Assembly: GCF_905115235.1 (NCBI RefSeq)
Contig: NC_051850.1
Span: 162,936,615 to 163,000,614 of the forward strand
Length of the DNA: 64,000 nucleotides
From: Hermetia illucens
Lineage: Eukaryota; Arthropoda; Insecta; Diptera; Stratiomyidae
Direction of reading: 5' to 3'
The position numbers and the translations under genes are program-made. The notes beneath the pieces are model-generated. The model did no database searches, was not told the DNA's origin, and saw only the letters and a list, made by a program, of their open reading frames with translations. Below are positions 35,673-48,365 of the stretch, piece by piece; the first letter of the stretch is position 1; every line of letters begins with the position of its first letter.

Positions 35673-36700
35673 ATTAACAATGTAGTATCAATTTCTGCCT
35701 AAACTCTCCCAAACTGGTCTTAACTAGCACTTCGAAGACAATCTTAAGATCCACTATCACTTTTTGCCAAAGATAAACTAGCAACACTACTGTCGCATGA
35801 AGCGTTTGGGACGAAATACTAACTCACTAAATTTTGCATGGGTTCTGCTGAGTAGTTGGTCTCTTCAGTTTGTTTTGGATTCATGAATGCATACATATAT
35901 GGACGTACATGATCTGCCTCTTTCGGGGCCATGTTGCTTACCATTGTTTATTTTTCACCCTCATACCGGCATTCAATTCCTATCTCAGTGGCTTGAAACC
36001 TGTTTGATGTTTAAATGTAAAAAGATTGTTTGTACACACATCGGATGAGGTCCTCTCCGGCATACACCTAAACTGCATTAGAATTTGATACACCGAAACA
36101 CAACACCAACTGAAAGAATTCCACGTGCAAGCAAGAACCCTTTGCAATATATCAGATACAGTAGATTGAAACGATACTCCCATTACCATTCTAACAAAAT
36201 TGGATAAGCTGTAACCTGTCTATAATCTACTATCTGAAATCAACAGATATGTAACCTACACGTTAAGGTTCCCTTTCATTGCGCTAGTGCGAGAGGTCTG
36301 AATTAGGAATACGGACGAAGAATACCAAATAAGATCTCTAAAAGTGATCTGCATATTCTCAGATACCCATTGATATCAAATAGATTAAAGTAAGGTACGT
36401 ATGTATTTATGTACATTTTACTCGTTCGATGGTTTGCATAGATACATATGTATCAATTCTTAGATCGTGTCCACACTGCAAACTATATAAAAAACATGAT
36501 TTAATCAATATTTGGAATAAAGAATGTACAAAGGTTTACAATAAATTAGAATGATTCGTAAATCAATGAAATTTTTTAAGAGTTTTTTTTTGCTTCCAAC
36601 AAGCTTCTTCTAGCAGCTTGATAGTTGTTGATTGAAGTTGTCTGTAGTTTATTAAAATATTAAGTAATGGAGACTAGAACCGTCGGTTTCGCACCCACTA
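35673..36700. other. dib upstream region
   Basis: The dib promoter and 5' UTR should lie in the first few hundred bases above 35672. I could not choose a TATA box or initiator with confidence. Repeated TACATATGTA/ACATACATATAT-like words occur at 35887-35900 and 36400-36455. Confidence 0.4.
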
Positions 36701-37375
36701 AAAACCACACCCGGTTTCTCCAGCCCTAAACCGCGAGACGACTAGTTGGGTTTACTTCGTAGGGCTAATTTGCATTCTACTGCTTATAGTGATTTAACCT
36801 TGTTTCCCCTTGCCTCCTTCAGCAACTCGTCCTGCAGTTTTACAATTACGAAGGAAAGCGTAGGCCCCTCCTTTGACGTCAGCGTCTCCGTTACTATACT
36901 CTCCATTATACATTGTATACCACGACAGGTGATCCAGCACTGAGCCTAAATCTGTCTCGTACCACAGAGTGCTCTCCATAAAGTAGTTCTCAACCAAACC
37001 TACGAAATATCCAGCAACCTAATCGTGGTCATATTGGAACGGGGGGAGCGGAGAACGTGTATATCTCCTCATCTTACATGGTCCACGACCGACACCAATG
37101 CGAGGCACAGAAGTAAACCTCCCTTCGACTCTATTACTAACACAAACCTATCGGTAGGTATCAGGGCCAACACACCAAGCTTCCATTTCCCCAGCTCAGA
37201 GAACTGTAGTTTAGTTAATTTAGTTTGGGGGGGCAACCGCAGCTCCAAATACTTAGACCTTTGTAAGGCCTATTGTACTATCCCCGGACTCTCGCCTACA
37301 GCGTTCGCAGGCTTTCGCGAATCTAACAACATTCTCCAAAGACAAAACGCGCAGACTCTTCGTTGAAGAAAACCT
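36700..37375 (+). mobile_element. LINE endonuclease remnant (candidate)
   Basis: 37040-37100 plus contains ENVYISSSYMVHDR, the type of block found in jockey/I-superfamily LINE endonucleases, and the GC content is above that of its flank. The rest is too decayed to classify. Confidence 0.35.
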
Positions 37376-37404
37376 ACCTTACCTACCTTACCTACCTTAC
37401 CTTC
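37375..37404. repeat. Short tandem repeat, ACCTACCTT units
   Basis: Three to four units of CTACCTTAC/ACCTACCTT lie at the boundary between two LINE remains. It may be the microsatellite tail of one of them. Confidence 0.75.
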
Positions 37405-37479
37405 GCCTAAGATTTGAGGAGCTGCACACGAAGTGCAGGGGCGTCTCTTCTTCCACCACTCCGATTTATTAGATATGGT

Positions 37480-40400
37480 AGGTTAGGGTGGTAGTAAGTA
37501 AGTAAGTAGGAGCAGTGTCCCGATAAAAGCCCTACTAAGGATTTCATGTCCCATTTCTAGAGACAACAAAATGAGTTCCCTGCACTCAGGAATATTTCGT
37601 TCAGTCCACCAAGTTTCAGCGGCACCTGATATATAATTGCTGTTTAGTGCTGATAATGCTGCCCGACATTCCGAGCAGTTTCGAATGATGCGAACCCTCC
37701 ATTTTTAACGCAAACATTCTTCTGCTGCCAATAAAATGGTATATATCTCCGTCTGAAATATGATCATCATTTTTCCGAAAAGCCGAGGTAGTACCATAAT
37801 CGGATTTCCCAAGAACACCCAACACCACTGCGCTCTATCGGTTGTCCATGACCCGTCGGTCAAAATTATTAAGTCTGTAATTCCAAATGATTCGTGGCCA
37901 TTTATCGACCATTCTTCTATTTTGATGATTACGACGGGGTCTGTCTTTTCGAACACGAATCTGGGAACAATAAAATCGGCGGGCATCAGACTCATCTGAT
38001 CTTTGCCAAGAAATTTACAGATGGGCGCATGCCCGTATGATTGGCCGCCTTTCCACGCGCCAATAGCATCAAGCCTAAATGCGTCGCTAGCTGCTTCCTG
38101 TTTCAGTTCCAAATGGATTGGGGATAAATTTAGAATAGCTTTGAGTGCCACGGTCGGCGTACTACTCATTGTTCTAGTAATACTTAGGCAACCGACTCTT
38201 TGATTCTGCGTCAGCAGCCTCGTGCTGTTAGCAAAGTTCAGTGTCGGCCACCAGACAATGCAGCTTTATTATGGATGTATACATCCAATGAATCCGTTTT
38301 AATGAAGGCCTCCAGGTCTCACCTATCGCAGTCCTACAGCACAAGAGCAGTGTGCAGGAGTTTTAGTATTGTTCCTGGATATTGTTCGTCCACGTTAACC
38401 TGAAGTCGAAATGTACTCCTAAATATTCGACGTGATAGCGTGTAGCTGCCTCATCCGACGCTCCTAGCGAATATAACTAGTCCAGTCTTCCTAGCCGTCA
38501 CAGTGATTCCATTATGGAGGAACCAACTGTGGATTATATGCAGTATTGCATTCAGCCGGTCCCGTACGGTGCCCGCAAACTTGCCGCTAATTATTACTGC
38601 TAGATCGTCCTCAAATGCTTGTGCAAAGAGCTTTGTGTTCTACAGGAGCCATCGCATTACCAGGAGCCATAACAGAGGAGAGAGAACCCATTAATGTGGG
38701 CTACCCCTAAGAAATCCTGCCTCAATAGACTTCTGTCCGACCAGTATGTGGATCTTTCTCCAATCTAGTATGTGAACGACCCAACTGATTATCAACGGAT
38801 CGATTCCATGCTGTCTTGCCGAGTTACAAATCGCCGAGAATAAGGCATAACTGAAGTGCGTTGGCTATCCATAAATGCGCCTAAGGCCTATTTTTTATCG
38901 GATATTGCCTACTCAATTTTTGCCGTTAGTTCATGGATATGCCTTTCTGGTAGACATGTTGCCTACAGTGAATTGGCCACTTAGGGATATATGTATCTCG
39001 TATGAATCGACCTACTACCTTTCCAGTCCTTTCAGCAAAAAAGAATAGACTGATCGCTCGCAAGCTTTTTTCGTCAGTGTAGGTGGGTTTCCCTGGTTTG
39101 GAAATCAATATTACCTTCGCATCACGCCAAATAGTTGTAATATAAGCATGTGCTAAGCAAACGTATATATTCCCAATGTGTAGATCGAGGGCATCCATTC
39201 CCTCTATTAATAGAGCAAGAATAATGCCATCCGGACCTGCAGATTTGTATCTATGGAACGTGTTAAATGCCCATTTCACTCGTTCCCGTGAAACTACTTT
39301 GCATGTCAGAGTCCAATCTTCCGGTTGAGGGTTGTATGTATCTGTCGGCCTGGAGATGAGATTGTGGATCTTGGCTGGGAAGTGCTTTTCAAGCAAATGG
39401 TTTGCCGTTTCTTCATGGCTTTCTGTATACCTTCCGCCCTGTAAATGTAAATAACCCAACTGGATTCTACGTTCTTTGACAAGGATCCGCCTTAGCTTTG
39501 AGGTTGCCTCTAGAGAGTTGGTCTCTTCGCAAAAGCGTCCCCATGATGATCGTTTGGCCCACCTTCTGCTCTTCTTTAGAGCCTTCTATGCCTCTTTATA
39601 GCGATTCCAGCGGCTGAATCACCCTTCAGAGCGTGACTGAGGAGCGTTTTTGTCGTTCTCCTCTGTTTTGCCAAATCCGAGTTCCACCATGGTGTTTTAC
39701 CCTCCTTTTGCATCATGGTGGTGATCATCCAGGTTGTTTTCTTAATTCCAACAATGGATTTGATGCGTCTCCCAGGGTTCGTAACTCGGGCGCTCAATCC
39801 TGTTTTGTACGTCGCCCAATTTATCTTACGTGGATTCCGAAATGGCATCCCATTTCGGAATCCACGGGTGGATCGAAAGTCTCAATCCTTTCACTTTGAT
39901 TTTGGAACTTCCCCAGCATATATGGTGGGCGTTAACATCATATCCTGCTATTATTCCCACGTCTTTACTTTTGGCATTTTGATTAGCTTTGATGAATGTT
40001 CCACTGGGAACTTAATCTACGTCAGAACGGAAATAAGCAGAGCACTATAGAAGCTCCTAATTTCCCCACAAAGAACCCATAGTTCTTGTATAAGGTATAT
40101 ATACATGTCTTACAGCTATTGATCCGATGATTGATGAGTGCAGTCGCCGCTTTACAATGCTACAAATTTATCTGAGAGATATGGCACCTCATCTACCGTT
40201 TAGACGAAGATGCTGTGGGCTACACGTCCCCTTCGATGGTTTTAGGAGCCGACACTTGTAATGTGACGTCCCAAGTCCGTAGTGGAGCCGGTAGTCCGGG
40301 TTTTCCCGAACCTTGGTAATATCCGGTTCAGGAACGCCGATAGTGAGGGAAGTTCCCGGCCTATCGGCTCTTCCCCTTGCTTTCATGGTGTTGAGGTTAT

Positions 40401-41110
40401 TCTGGACTACAAGTTGTTCCAGGACCTCACCACTATTACGCTCTTCTTCTGGAAGCTAGAGAAAGCATTTTCTAAACAATAGTGGCTCGGAAGCACTTTT
40501 GAATCAGTCGCACCCTCCCACTGTCTACTGTCTAAGCCACTCGTTCATGCTTTCCTTGGCAAAGTTTATTCGTTATATTTTACGATATACACATACCGAC
40601 TCAAAGCGCAGTGTAATCCCTTGCAAGGATGCTGATCATACAGCAAGGAGAAGTTTCCTCCCAAGCTGCTCACATTGCTCTGCATCGTAACCGAAAGGAT
40701 TGGTGTCGTCATACAAGACCCATCCATCGGCTTCGATAGCCTTGGCTGTAAATGAAGACGTAGCCCTTGCGAACCTTCTTTGCAGCCATTTGAGCAGAAC
40801 AGTTGGGATCGTAAAAAGACCACTGCCGCTTTGGTTTGCCCCTAGCCGCAAATGTCCCGGACGATCCTTTCCTTTCAATATTGGCACATCACGGGGGTTG
40901 TGTTCTGCCCGAAGGCTGTATGCCCGGAGTTTCTCCATTGAAGAGGTCAGGGTTGCCTCTTCGCTCAGGGTTGGATCGCCATGATCGAAGTGCTGTTGAT
41001 TTCTTTTGTTTTTTAAGTTTTCAGTTACTTCATAGTTGGTTGCCATGGCCTTTTTTTCCGAGGAAAATAAGGCGATCTCGGCAGAGCTTTTTTTTGCCGA
41101 GACAAGGTTA
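37480..41110 (-). mobile_element. RNase-H-bearing LINE (I/Loa-like), second copy, broken
   Basis: From 41110 down: ORF1 (ENLKNKRNQQHFDHGDP, TSSFTAKAIEADGWVLYDD), a linker (39848-39576: LSARVTNPGRRIKSIVGIKK, WWNSDLAKQRRTTK), RT (39459-38926: HFPAKIHNLI, HRYKSAGPDGII, WRDAKVILISKPGKPTY) and RNase H (38169-37705: LIILTDGSWTTDRAQWCW with the catalytic TDGS, then a conserved Glu in FQTEIYTILLAAEE). It is colinear with the plus-strand copy at 18310-21660. An RNase H after the RT places it in the I superfamily (I, Loa or R1-like groups). Frame breaks and a probable insert at about 39870-40260 make it inactive. Confidence 0.82.
39829..39866. repeat. Perfect 17-bp palindrome with a 4-base loop
   Basis: CGTGGATTCCGAAATGG (39829-39845), loop CATC, then the exact reverse complement (39850-39866). 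It lies at the edge of the probable insert in the LINE copy, consistent with a fold-back or strand-switch event. Confidence 0.9.
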
Positions 41111-41112
41111 GT

Positions 41113-41163
41113 TTGCACTGATGAAGGGAACAAGTGGTTCCCGAAATATCGGTATTTGCAAGA
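41113..41163 (+). other. Hammerhead-ribozyme-like fold in a retroelement tail
   Basis: Read on the plus strand: a stem TTGCA/TGCAA encloses CTGATGA, a 6-bp hairpin GGGAAC/GTTCCC, GAAA, and a short TAT-CGG-TA-type hairpin ending in a TT cleavage-like site. These are the three stems and both core strings (CUGAUGA, GAAA) of a hammerhead. One unpaired A follows the CUGAUGA. Similar but weaker CTGAGGA...GAAA strings occur in the two tails at 51005-51070 and 51755-51800. Hammerheads are reported in Penelope-like and other retroelements. Whether this one cleaves is unknown. Confidence 0.5.
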
Positions 41164-41224
41164 ATAAAATACCCACACCAACGAAAAAGAAACAACAAGT
41201 TTTTATTACTTCAAGGTTAGTTAG

Positions 41225-41310
41225 TTAGGTTAGAATTGCGAACTCTTGGCCGCGTTCGAGAGAAGAATCCTACGAAGAATTTTTGGCCCCCTATATGGGG
41301 AAAGTCTATA
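41225..41310 (+). mobile_element. RTE LINE fragment
   Basis: AATTGCGAACTCTTGGCCGC, GAGAGAAGAATCCT and GAAGAATTTTTGGCCCC match 44387-44450, then AAGTCTATAAAGGGCAATA matches 44596-44612, so an internal part is missing. Confidence 0.8.
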
Positions 41311-41990
41311 AAGGGCAATATCTATTCTGATTGTGGTCTCCAAATCAATTCTTAAACGGACAGGACCGTAGGATTATGCCTACATGGCAGGTTCTGACGG
41401 TAAACCCTCAGTAGGATGACCATCGAGATCCCTATGGTCTTATCCCACTTACTTGTAAGTAAAACTCCCGGGCGTTGTGCATTTACTCCCTATATAGTAC
41501 TTCTCAAGACCTGTTAGTACGTGGCATGCCCGTATTCTTTGAGATAGCTGTATTACCCGCTAAGAAGCATTTTTCCGTTCCGTTGCTAATTTATAATCAT
41601 CGTCGAACCAGCCATTTCAATGAAACCATTGGAAAGATTTTTAAAGAGGCTTTGAAGATCATTTTTCAATCAGTCTGACCAAATTTTAAAAATGTTCAAG
41701 CTAATAACGTAAACAGAAATATTAGCAATAATAATTCCCCTATTCAATCAATTTATTAGGCTATAACAATAGTTGACGTAAGATTTCAAAAGTTGGAGTT
41801 CCCATCTTTGAGACAAGGGCATTTAATATTTCGTCGATGCCGAAAGTGTCATCTTCTCTGCTGGGGTCTTATTGAATTCAATTTTGAAAACGTTTGCTTC
41901 AGGATTGAGGGAATCCTCTACGCCATCCGCTTAGTGGCAGGCTGGATTGACTCAAGAAAATATTTCTCCCACTTTTTTGGTCCACTGACA
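41311..41990. other. No recognised feature
   Basis: Only short open frames (41475-41678 plus, 67 codons) without resemblance to known families. Confidence 0.4.
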
Positions 41991-41999
41991 CCTCCTTTT

Positions 42000-44815
42000 G
42001 GTGGTCAAAGGGTAGTATAGGTCCCAGGGCGAAACGTGGATTGGTACCCACGATGGAGCATAAAACCTGGGAAATGCCTGCTGAACCAACACCAACAGCT
42101 CTACTACCAAACCCTATCTCCACCTCCACGTGGTGACCGCTGGGAGCTCTTTCTTAACGAAAAGCTGCAGATGGAGAAGGATGAAGGCGAGTCTCCCGCG
42201 CCTAAAAACGGGACAAATTGCACCAACTGGTCCTCCAGGTTGGGGGTTGGGTAGGGCTGACAACCCTACACGGAAAACAACTCGTTACGAAGCCACAACA
42301 GGAGCCTCGGACAGGACGGATTTTAAAACGACGGACCCGGCAACGAACACGGAATAAAGATTTGCGCATTTTCTCATGGAACGTGCGCTCCCTGTACAGA
42401 GATGAAGCTGACCAGCAGCTAGCCGATACCCTGTCCCAATATAGGGCTGATATAACAGCGTTGCAAGAGATGTGATGGACAGGGACCGGTTTCCTGGAGA
42501 AGAGCCACTACACCATATATTATAGCGGTCATCCAGTAAACCATGTGCTCGGAGTAGGTTTCTTAGTCAGCCAAAAAATGAAACCTGCTGTTATCGGCTT
42601 TGAAAACATAACCGAACGGCTATGCACGCCGCGCTTGCGAGGCAAGCTTAGAAATATAAGCCTCATAAACGTTCACGCCCCTACAGAGGAGACTGCAGAG
42701 TCGGAGAAGGATACCTTCTACGAGGCAGTAGAACGAACCCTCGAAGCCTGTCCCAGATATGATATCAAAATCATACTTGGGGATTTTAACAGCCAAGTAG
42801 GGAAGGAGCCCGTATTCAGGCGATACGTTGGCTCCCATAGCTTACACGAAAAAACAAATGATAACGGACTGCGGACTATTCAATTAGCAGGGTCACACGA
42901 AATGGTTGCTGGAAGTACCTGGTTTGCGACTTCACAGACGGAAAAAGGAAGCCTGGGAGAACCAACAAGTCTATGAACTAGAAAAGTACAGGGAGCAACC
43001 GCACCAGGCGCGGAAGTTTTACCAACAAGTCAGCAGGATGAAGCCTTATACACCTCGATGCTCATCCTGCCGAGACAAAGAGGGAAATCTGATTTCCGAC
43101 AGAATGGGCATATTAGAGCGATGGGTTGAGTACTTTGATGAGCTACTGAACAACCAGAACATCGGCGAGTTGGAGGTCCCGCCAACTGAAGACGACGGAC
43201 AAATACTGCCACCACCAAGCTTAGGAGAAACAGTCCGTGCAATTCATCGGCTAAAAAATCATAAGTCGCCAGGAGCCGATGGAATTACAGCCGAATTGGT
43301 TAAATATGGAGGCGACCAGTTACACCAAGTGGTTCATCAACTTGTGCTCAAGGTATGGGACAGCGAATCAATGCCTGACGATTGGCAACGAGGCATTATC
43401 TGTCTCATACATAAAAAGGGAGATATCACACAGTGCAGCAATTATAGAGGTATCACGTTGCTGAGTACCATCTATAAAATATTCTCCACTATCTTACTAG
43501 GCCGGATAGCCCCATACGCCCAGAACATCATTGGCCCATACCAAAGAGGCTTCACTCCAGGTAAATCAGCAACAGATCAGATTTTCTCGGTGCGGCAAGC
43601 GATGGAAAAACTGTTGGAATATGGACAACAGTTGCACTATCTGTTCATCGACTTTAAAGCCGCCTATGATAGCATAGCCAGGGTAAAACTGTACACGGCC
43701 ATGAGGGAATTCGGTATCCCGACGAAATTAATAAGACTGACTAGGCTGACCCTGACCAATGTGCGAGGCCACATAAAAGCAGCAGGATCACTCTCAAGAC
43801 CATTCGACATCAACAACGGTCTACGACAAGGGGAAGCGCTATCATGCGTCCTCTTTAACCTGGCCCTCGAGAAAGTGATCCGTAATGCCTAGGTAAATGC
43901 AAGAGGTACGATCCTCTTCAAGTCCACCCAACTACTGGCCTATGCTGACGATATCGACATCATGGGAAGAACGACCCGAGATGTACAAACTGCCTTCATC
44001 CAGATCGAGCAGGCGGCGCGAGATCTTGGGCTGCACATCAATGAAGCCAAGACAAAATATATGGTGGTAACATCAGCACCGAAGACGAATCAACCAACAA
44101 CATCAAACCGCACTGGTCAAACACAAACACGAAGAAGAATAAGGATAGGAGAATACAACTTTGAGACCGTTGACAATTTCTCCTATCTAGGGTCAAAAAT
44201 CACAACCGATAACAACTACGATGATGAAATCCGCGCACGGTTGTTGTCAGCCAACAGAGTCTATTTCAGCTTACAAAGACTGTTCCGCTCGAAACGTCTC
44301 ACCATAGGGTCAAAGCTCTTACTGTACAAGACTATGATCTTGCCAGTCCTCATGTATTCCTCGGAAACTTGGGTTCTTAGCAAGAAAAATTGCGAACTCT
44401 TGGCCGCGTTCGAGAGAAGAATCCTCCGAAGAATTTTTGGTCCCCTACATGAGGATGGACGATACCGTAGCCTACACAATGACGAAATCTATGAGCGATA
44501 CCATGACCGTCAGATTGTGGATAAAATCCGGCTCAATAGGTTACAGTGGGCGGGTCATTTAATCCGTATGGATGAGGATGATCCCACCCGGAAAGTCTAT
44601 AAGGGCAATACCTATGGTAGAAAAAGAAGACGAGGCAGACCATGCCTGAGACGGAGCGATTGCGTAGGTCAGGACGCCAGACAGCTTTTAGGGATATAGA
44701 ATTGGTGGACCTCGGCGCAAAACCGAGATGTCTGGAGTTCGTTATTAAGGCAGGCCTAGACCGGATACCGGTTGTTGCGCCGTTGATGTTGATGATGATG
44801 ATGATGACACCTCCT
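42000..44815 (+). mobile_element. RTE-clade LINE, best-preserved copy, inactive
   Basis: A 5' UTR-like stretch (about 42000-42350) leads into an apurinic-type endonuclease (42362-42900: LRIFSWNVRSLYRDEADQQL, SLINVHAPTEE, IILGDFNSQVG). The frame is cut near 42475 by a stop and the endonuclease C-terminal third and linker are deleted at about 42930. RT follows (42950-43892: KNHKSPGADGITAELVKYGG, KKGDITQCSNYRGITLLS, LFIDFKAAYDSI, GLRQGEALSCVLFNLALEK), then after one stop YADD (AYADDIDIMG, about 43940) and the long C-terminal region (43962-44699) to WAGHLIRMDEDDPTRKV. The 3' end is a (GAT)n tail at 44785-44805. The clade is firm from RT style and tail. Confidence 0.92.
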
Positions 44816-45558
44816 TTTAGATATAAATCCAAATAGTGCTCGTTCAAGGCGCCCTTCTTTATACCTGAGACCCTTTAATGATAATGAAGAAACTTCTACT
44901 GCAATTAATTAAATAAATTTGGAATTATTAAAATTTGAATGTGAAAAGTGTCCGACGATTGGCTGTGGCATCCAGATGGTCTGAAGTTTTGACTATATTG
45001 GCTTCCACTTTGCAATCTTGTAATAAATACGTTATTCAAGAAGTGGCTGACGGTTTGGTCCAGGACAGATGCCACTCATCAGACGGTGCCTCTGTTTCTG
45101 CCCTGGGAGCAGCTTGACCGAAATGTGGTATTTGTTCCATTATGTTTACTCGTAAACACGACATTAGTGTGAATTATTTCCAAGTGAAATCCGCCTTTGT
45201 ATTCAGACCCAAACTAGGCCGAAGACAAATTCTCAAACAAAAAAATACTTTATTTTCAAAACTCTACCGCTAAATCTCACCCATCTCCATAACCTCTCAC
45301 TTTTAATGTTGTGTTTCAATAATTAAATGTTAATTACCTAAACTATTTCAGTCATGACTTTCTAATTAACATTCTCGCATTGCGGAGGGTCCTTTCAGTC
45401 AATGACAACACCCTATGCCGGCCAACTGACAATCAGCTGCCAGAACCGAAACAACTGACGGGTTGAAGTGGCAGAGGTTATGGGATTCCGCGGTGTGTAG
45501 GAAAAATAAGTCGTAGAGTCTGTCGCAAGGGAAACCGGAGTCTCGCGGGAGCTTTACG
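44816..45558. other. Intergenic sequence upstream of the LETMD1-like gene
   Basis: AT-rich at first, then GC-richer from about 45390 where the promoter of the plus-strand gene should lie. No TATA box stands out. No repeat recognised. Confidence 0.45.
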
Positions 45559-46819
45559 ATGGCCTCGGTTCTCATCCGAGGGTTAAGGATGGGATTTCAT
45601 CGCTTGGATGGCAGGCTGGCGACTATCAGCATTCGACCTTATTCAACGTGAGTGAATCAGAAAACATTGCCTAAATCAGTTGATTCCTTCACTGAACACT
45701 TTCCTCTTTTAGGGATTCAACGAAAGACAGCAAGGTGAGCAAGTATTCCCCTGAAGCGTTGAAGAAGGACGTTCGCGGTTACGTCTTCACCAGATACGTT
45801 GACCATGTCAAAAACTACGATAAAGGCCTGCAGAAGAATTTCCCATCGGCCTTAAGAGTGTATCGAGTGTTTGTTGACGGAGTCGCAGCTTTCTACCAGG
45901 ACATGAAACGATACATCAAAATAACAAGGATAATCAATGGGTCAGCACAGGGGCTAGCAGCTTTGACGAGGGGCGAGTTGGAATTGTATTTACAAATGAG
46001 GCTGGACATGTATAAAGTCGCTCCGGTGATTTTGTTTTCCTCCTTGCCGTTCGTCGGATACGCTGCCCTCCCATTAGCGTGAGTAATTCAACCGTACCAG
46101 GGTTAGTTCAATATAGTTCAATGGATCCTTACAGAGCTTTGTACCCACGAGCATTACTATCATCACATTTCTGGACCCTTCAGCAGAAGGCCGAATTCCA
46201 ACAATATTATCTCATTCAGCGTTTGTCGAACAACAGGAACGTCCTGCGAAGCCTTCAATCCAAACTCGAAGAGGCAAAGTGTCTAAAATATTACGAAGTG
46301 TGGAATCACATAATTGTTCTTCTGGGGAGCGGACAACACCCTTCACCCAATGAGATCCTTTCGATTAAAGACTTATTCGCTGAATCGCCGTATCAGTTCA
46401 GCAGCTTGACGCAGACACACATTGTAAGTACATTTCAACGGCATTCCAATAGAATCCGTACTAAACTTTTGATTTAGAAATATCTTTGTAACATTCATGG
46501 AATTCGTGCCGGATTGTTCGCCATATTCGGTCGAGAGAAGCTACGCGAACGCGCCGATCTACTGCATCACATGGACTTGGCCATCAGGCGTGAAGGAGGA
46601 GTCCACAACATGCATCCAGACGCCCTGAAGAAAGCGTGTTATATACGTGGATTGAACCCAATAAACATGAGCAGTGATGGCATGATTGAGTGGCTCCAGG
46701 GCTGGGTCGAAGTGTCCTTAGACTTAGAAGAGCAACACAACAGCCTTTTACTACATTTACCTATTTTGCTTGGATACAACCATCCAAACAATTGGCAATT
46801 AATTTATAAAAAGCATTAG
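45559..46819 (+). CDS. LETM1-domain protein, LETMD1-like, 4 exons, complete
   Basis: join(45559..45647, 45713..46078, 46135..46423, 46478..46819), 361 aa (human LETMD1 is 360). Introns are 65, 56 and 54 bp, all GT-AG, phases 2, 2 and 0. The start MASVLIRGLRMGFHRLDGRL is basic and amphipathic, like a mitochondrial presequence. Exon 2 ends in a hydrophobic segment (APVILFSSLPFVGYAALPLA, the membrane helix), followed by ALYPRALLSSHFWT and, at the C-terminus, the LETM-type ribosome-binding-like region (GLFAIFGREKLRERADLL, YIRGLNPINMSSDGMIEWLQ). LETM1 relatives act at the mitochondrial inner membrane in ion balance and translation; LETMD1 is also mitochondrial. All frames are intact. Family call firm, exact function inferred. 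Confidence 0.9.
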
Positions 46820-47269
46820 TTTCTCATCGGATCCTCGCCAGTCATATTGCCATGAGTTTTCTCATGTTGTCTCTAGTCTAGAAGAAAATTGTTTTAATTT
46901 ACCCTAAATTATTGGAGAGATTCGAGATGACAGATTGATTAGTTAATTTAAATTGTAGATTATCATTGTACTTTTTATAGGAGCGAAATTGGAATGAAAT
47001 CGTCATATTTCATGTATGTTCATCTTAATGTGTAAGGAAGCAAAGGACGTGATATGTATCTATAAATCAATCAAAAGACATAAATCAATGGTGTTTTCTT
47101 TCCTAATTCAGAATTGAAGTGTTTCTACATTGCAAGGACAGTATTGTCAAAAATCTTTTCCTTCCACTTTTAAAAGCGGAGAGCGTATTTGCCTCCCGCT
47201 AACAATATTTTATTAGTTACTGAGGATTTCTTACTGTACAGGCTGGAGTCGAAAGGATCTCTAATCACC
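46820..47269. other. 3' flank of the LETMD1-like gene
   Basis: AT-rich sequence. No exact AATAAA was chosen; ATAAATCAATCAAAAGACATAAA near 47060 is a plausible 3' end region. Confidence 0.4.
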
Positions 47270-48362
47270 ATTTAGTGTATCAACCGGTCGTTATTTCGCC
47301 CCGCCTTTCGATCGTTTCCCATCGACTTTGATGTTCAGACCAATCTTTGAAAGTAAGTTTTCATCAACGCGAATTACATGTCCATACCATCAAAGACGCC
47401 TCTCTCGATCGTGGATATTCTGATTTCTTATGTGATCATGGCAAATTCCGCCCTAGTTCGCTGCTACATCTTCGTTACCATTACCAGGAGGCGCCAAGTA
47501 ACTTTATAAAGCAGTTCAAAATTGCCTGATAGCATTGTCCTGAAATATTTAAATCACTCCGTTCTCGGTAGGTCGTTGCCACTGTCAGAGATAGTGCCTG
47601 TATTTTAGTTTTCGTTCGCCAAGTCTTTTTTCTCAGATTTAGACTGAGACCGTGTTGATTGAGGCGAATGCCACTTTTCAACAATTTATCGAGTTCAGAA
47701 GTGTATGGTGCACTGGACGTAAGATGTCCCATGCAATAGTATTCATAAGAAGAACAAAGAGGAGAAGCTAGCGGGCGTTTCCTTCATAAACACTGACAGA
47801 GACACGAAGCAGTTATGATGTTCCAACCAAACGCACAAATTTCTCTGGCACTATATACTGCGCCAGAGGATACGATATGAGTTGTCAAGAAGTGATCAAA
47901 AATCTTCACGATACAGACCAGCAATCAGATCGGTCGGTAATTGGAACATTCTGCTGGACTGCTTTTCTTTTTCCATATTGGAACGATCGTGCTTTCTTGC
48001 CAGTCAGATGGTGTTTTTTCCTCCTTTTTTTTATCCTCCTTAATAATGCGATTGAAAAACTCACTGAGTCACAGTGTTGGGTTGCAGCTCTTCCCTTCCC
48101 AGAGCTCAGATGCGCCCACTTTCATTCGTTTCATTGCTTCCTGGACTTCAATGGCTCTGGCAAGTGTAACTGTTCCAAATGTCAGCAGTGCTTGTAGAAG
48201 TGGAGGACATCCTCTCGGTTGGCATCCTCGTAAATTTGCAATTTACCAGTATTTCATCGATTTCGAGAAACTTCATTTGGACATCGTCATTTCAAGGTCA
48301 AGTATCTCGGTTGACGTACTGCTATCGGGTTTGATAACATCGAGGGTTGTATAAGCCGCCTT
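47270..48362 (-). mobile_element. RTE LINE, second family, internally deleted
   Basis: The minus strand from 48200 down to 47890 reads as an RTE RT start (IEVQEAMKRMKVG, LSEFFNRIIKEE, PSDWQESTIVPIWKKKSSP, AECSNYRPI). 47732-47580 then gives SGIRLNQHGLSLNLRKK and 47450-47350 a C-terminal KSEYPRSR/DGMDM remnant. The region from the middle RT to SGIRLN is missing. This family differs from the 42000-44815 element and matches fragments at 52620-53740. Confidence 0.75.
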
Positions 48363-48365
48363 ATA

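Noticed and set aside
37375-37404. CRISPR-like or regulatory array
   Set aside because: Only three to four 9-bp units in eukaryotic DNA at a LINE border; a simple microsatellite.
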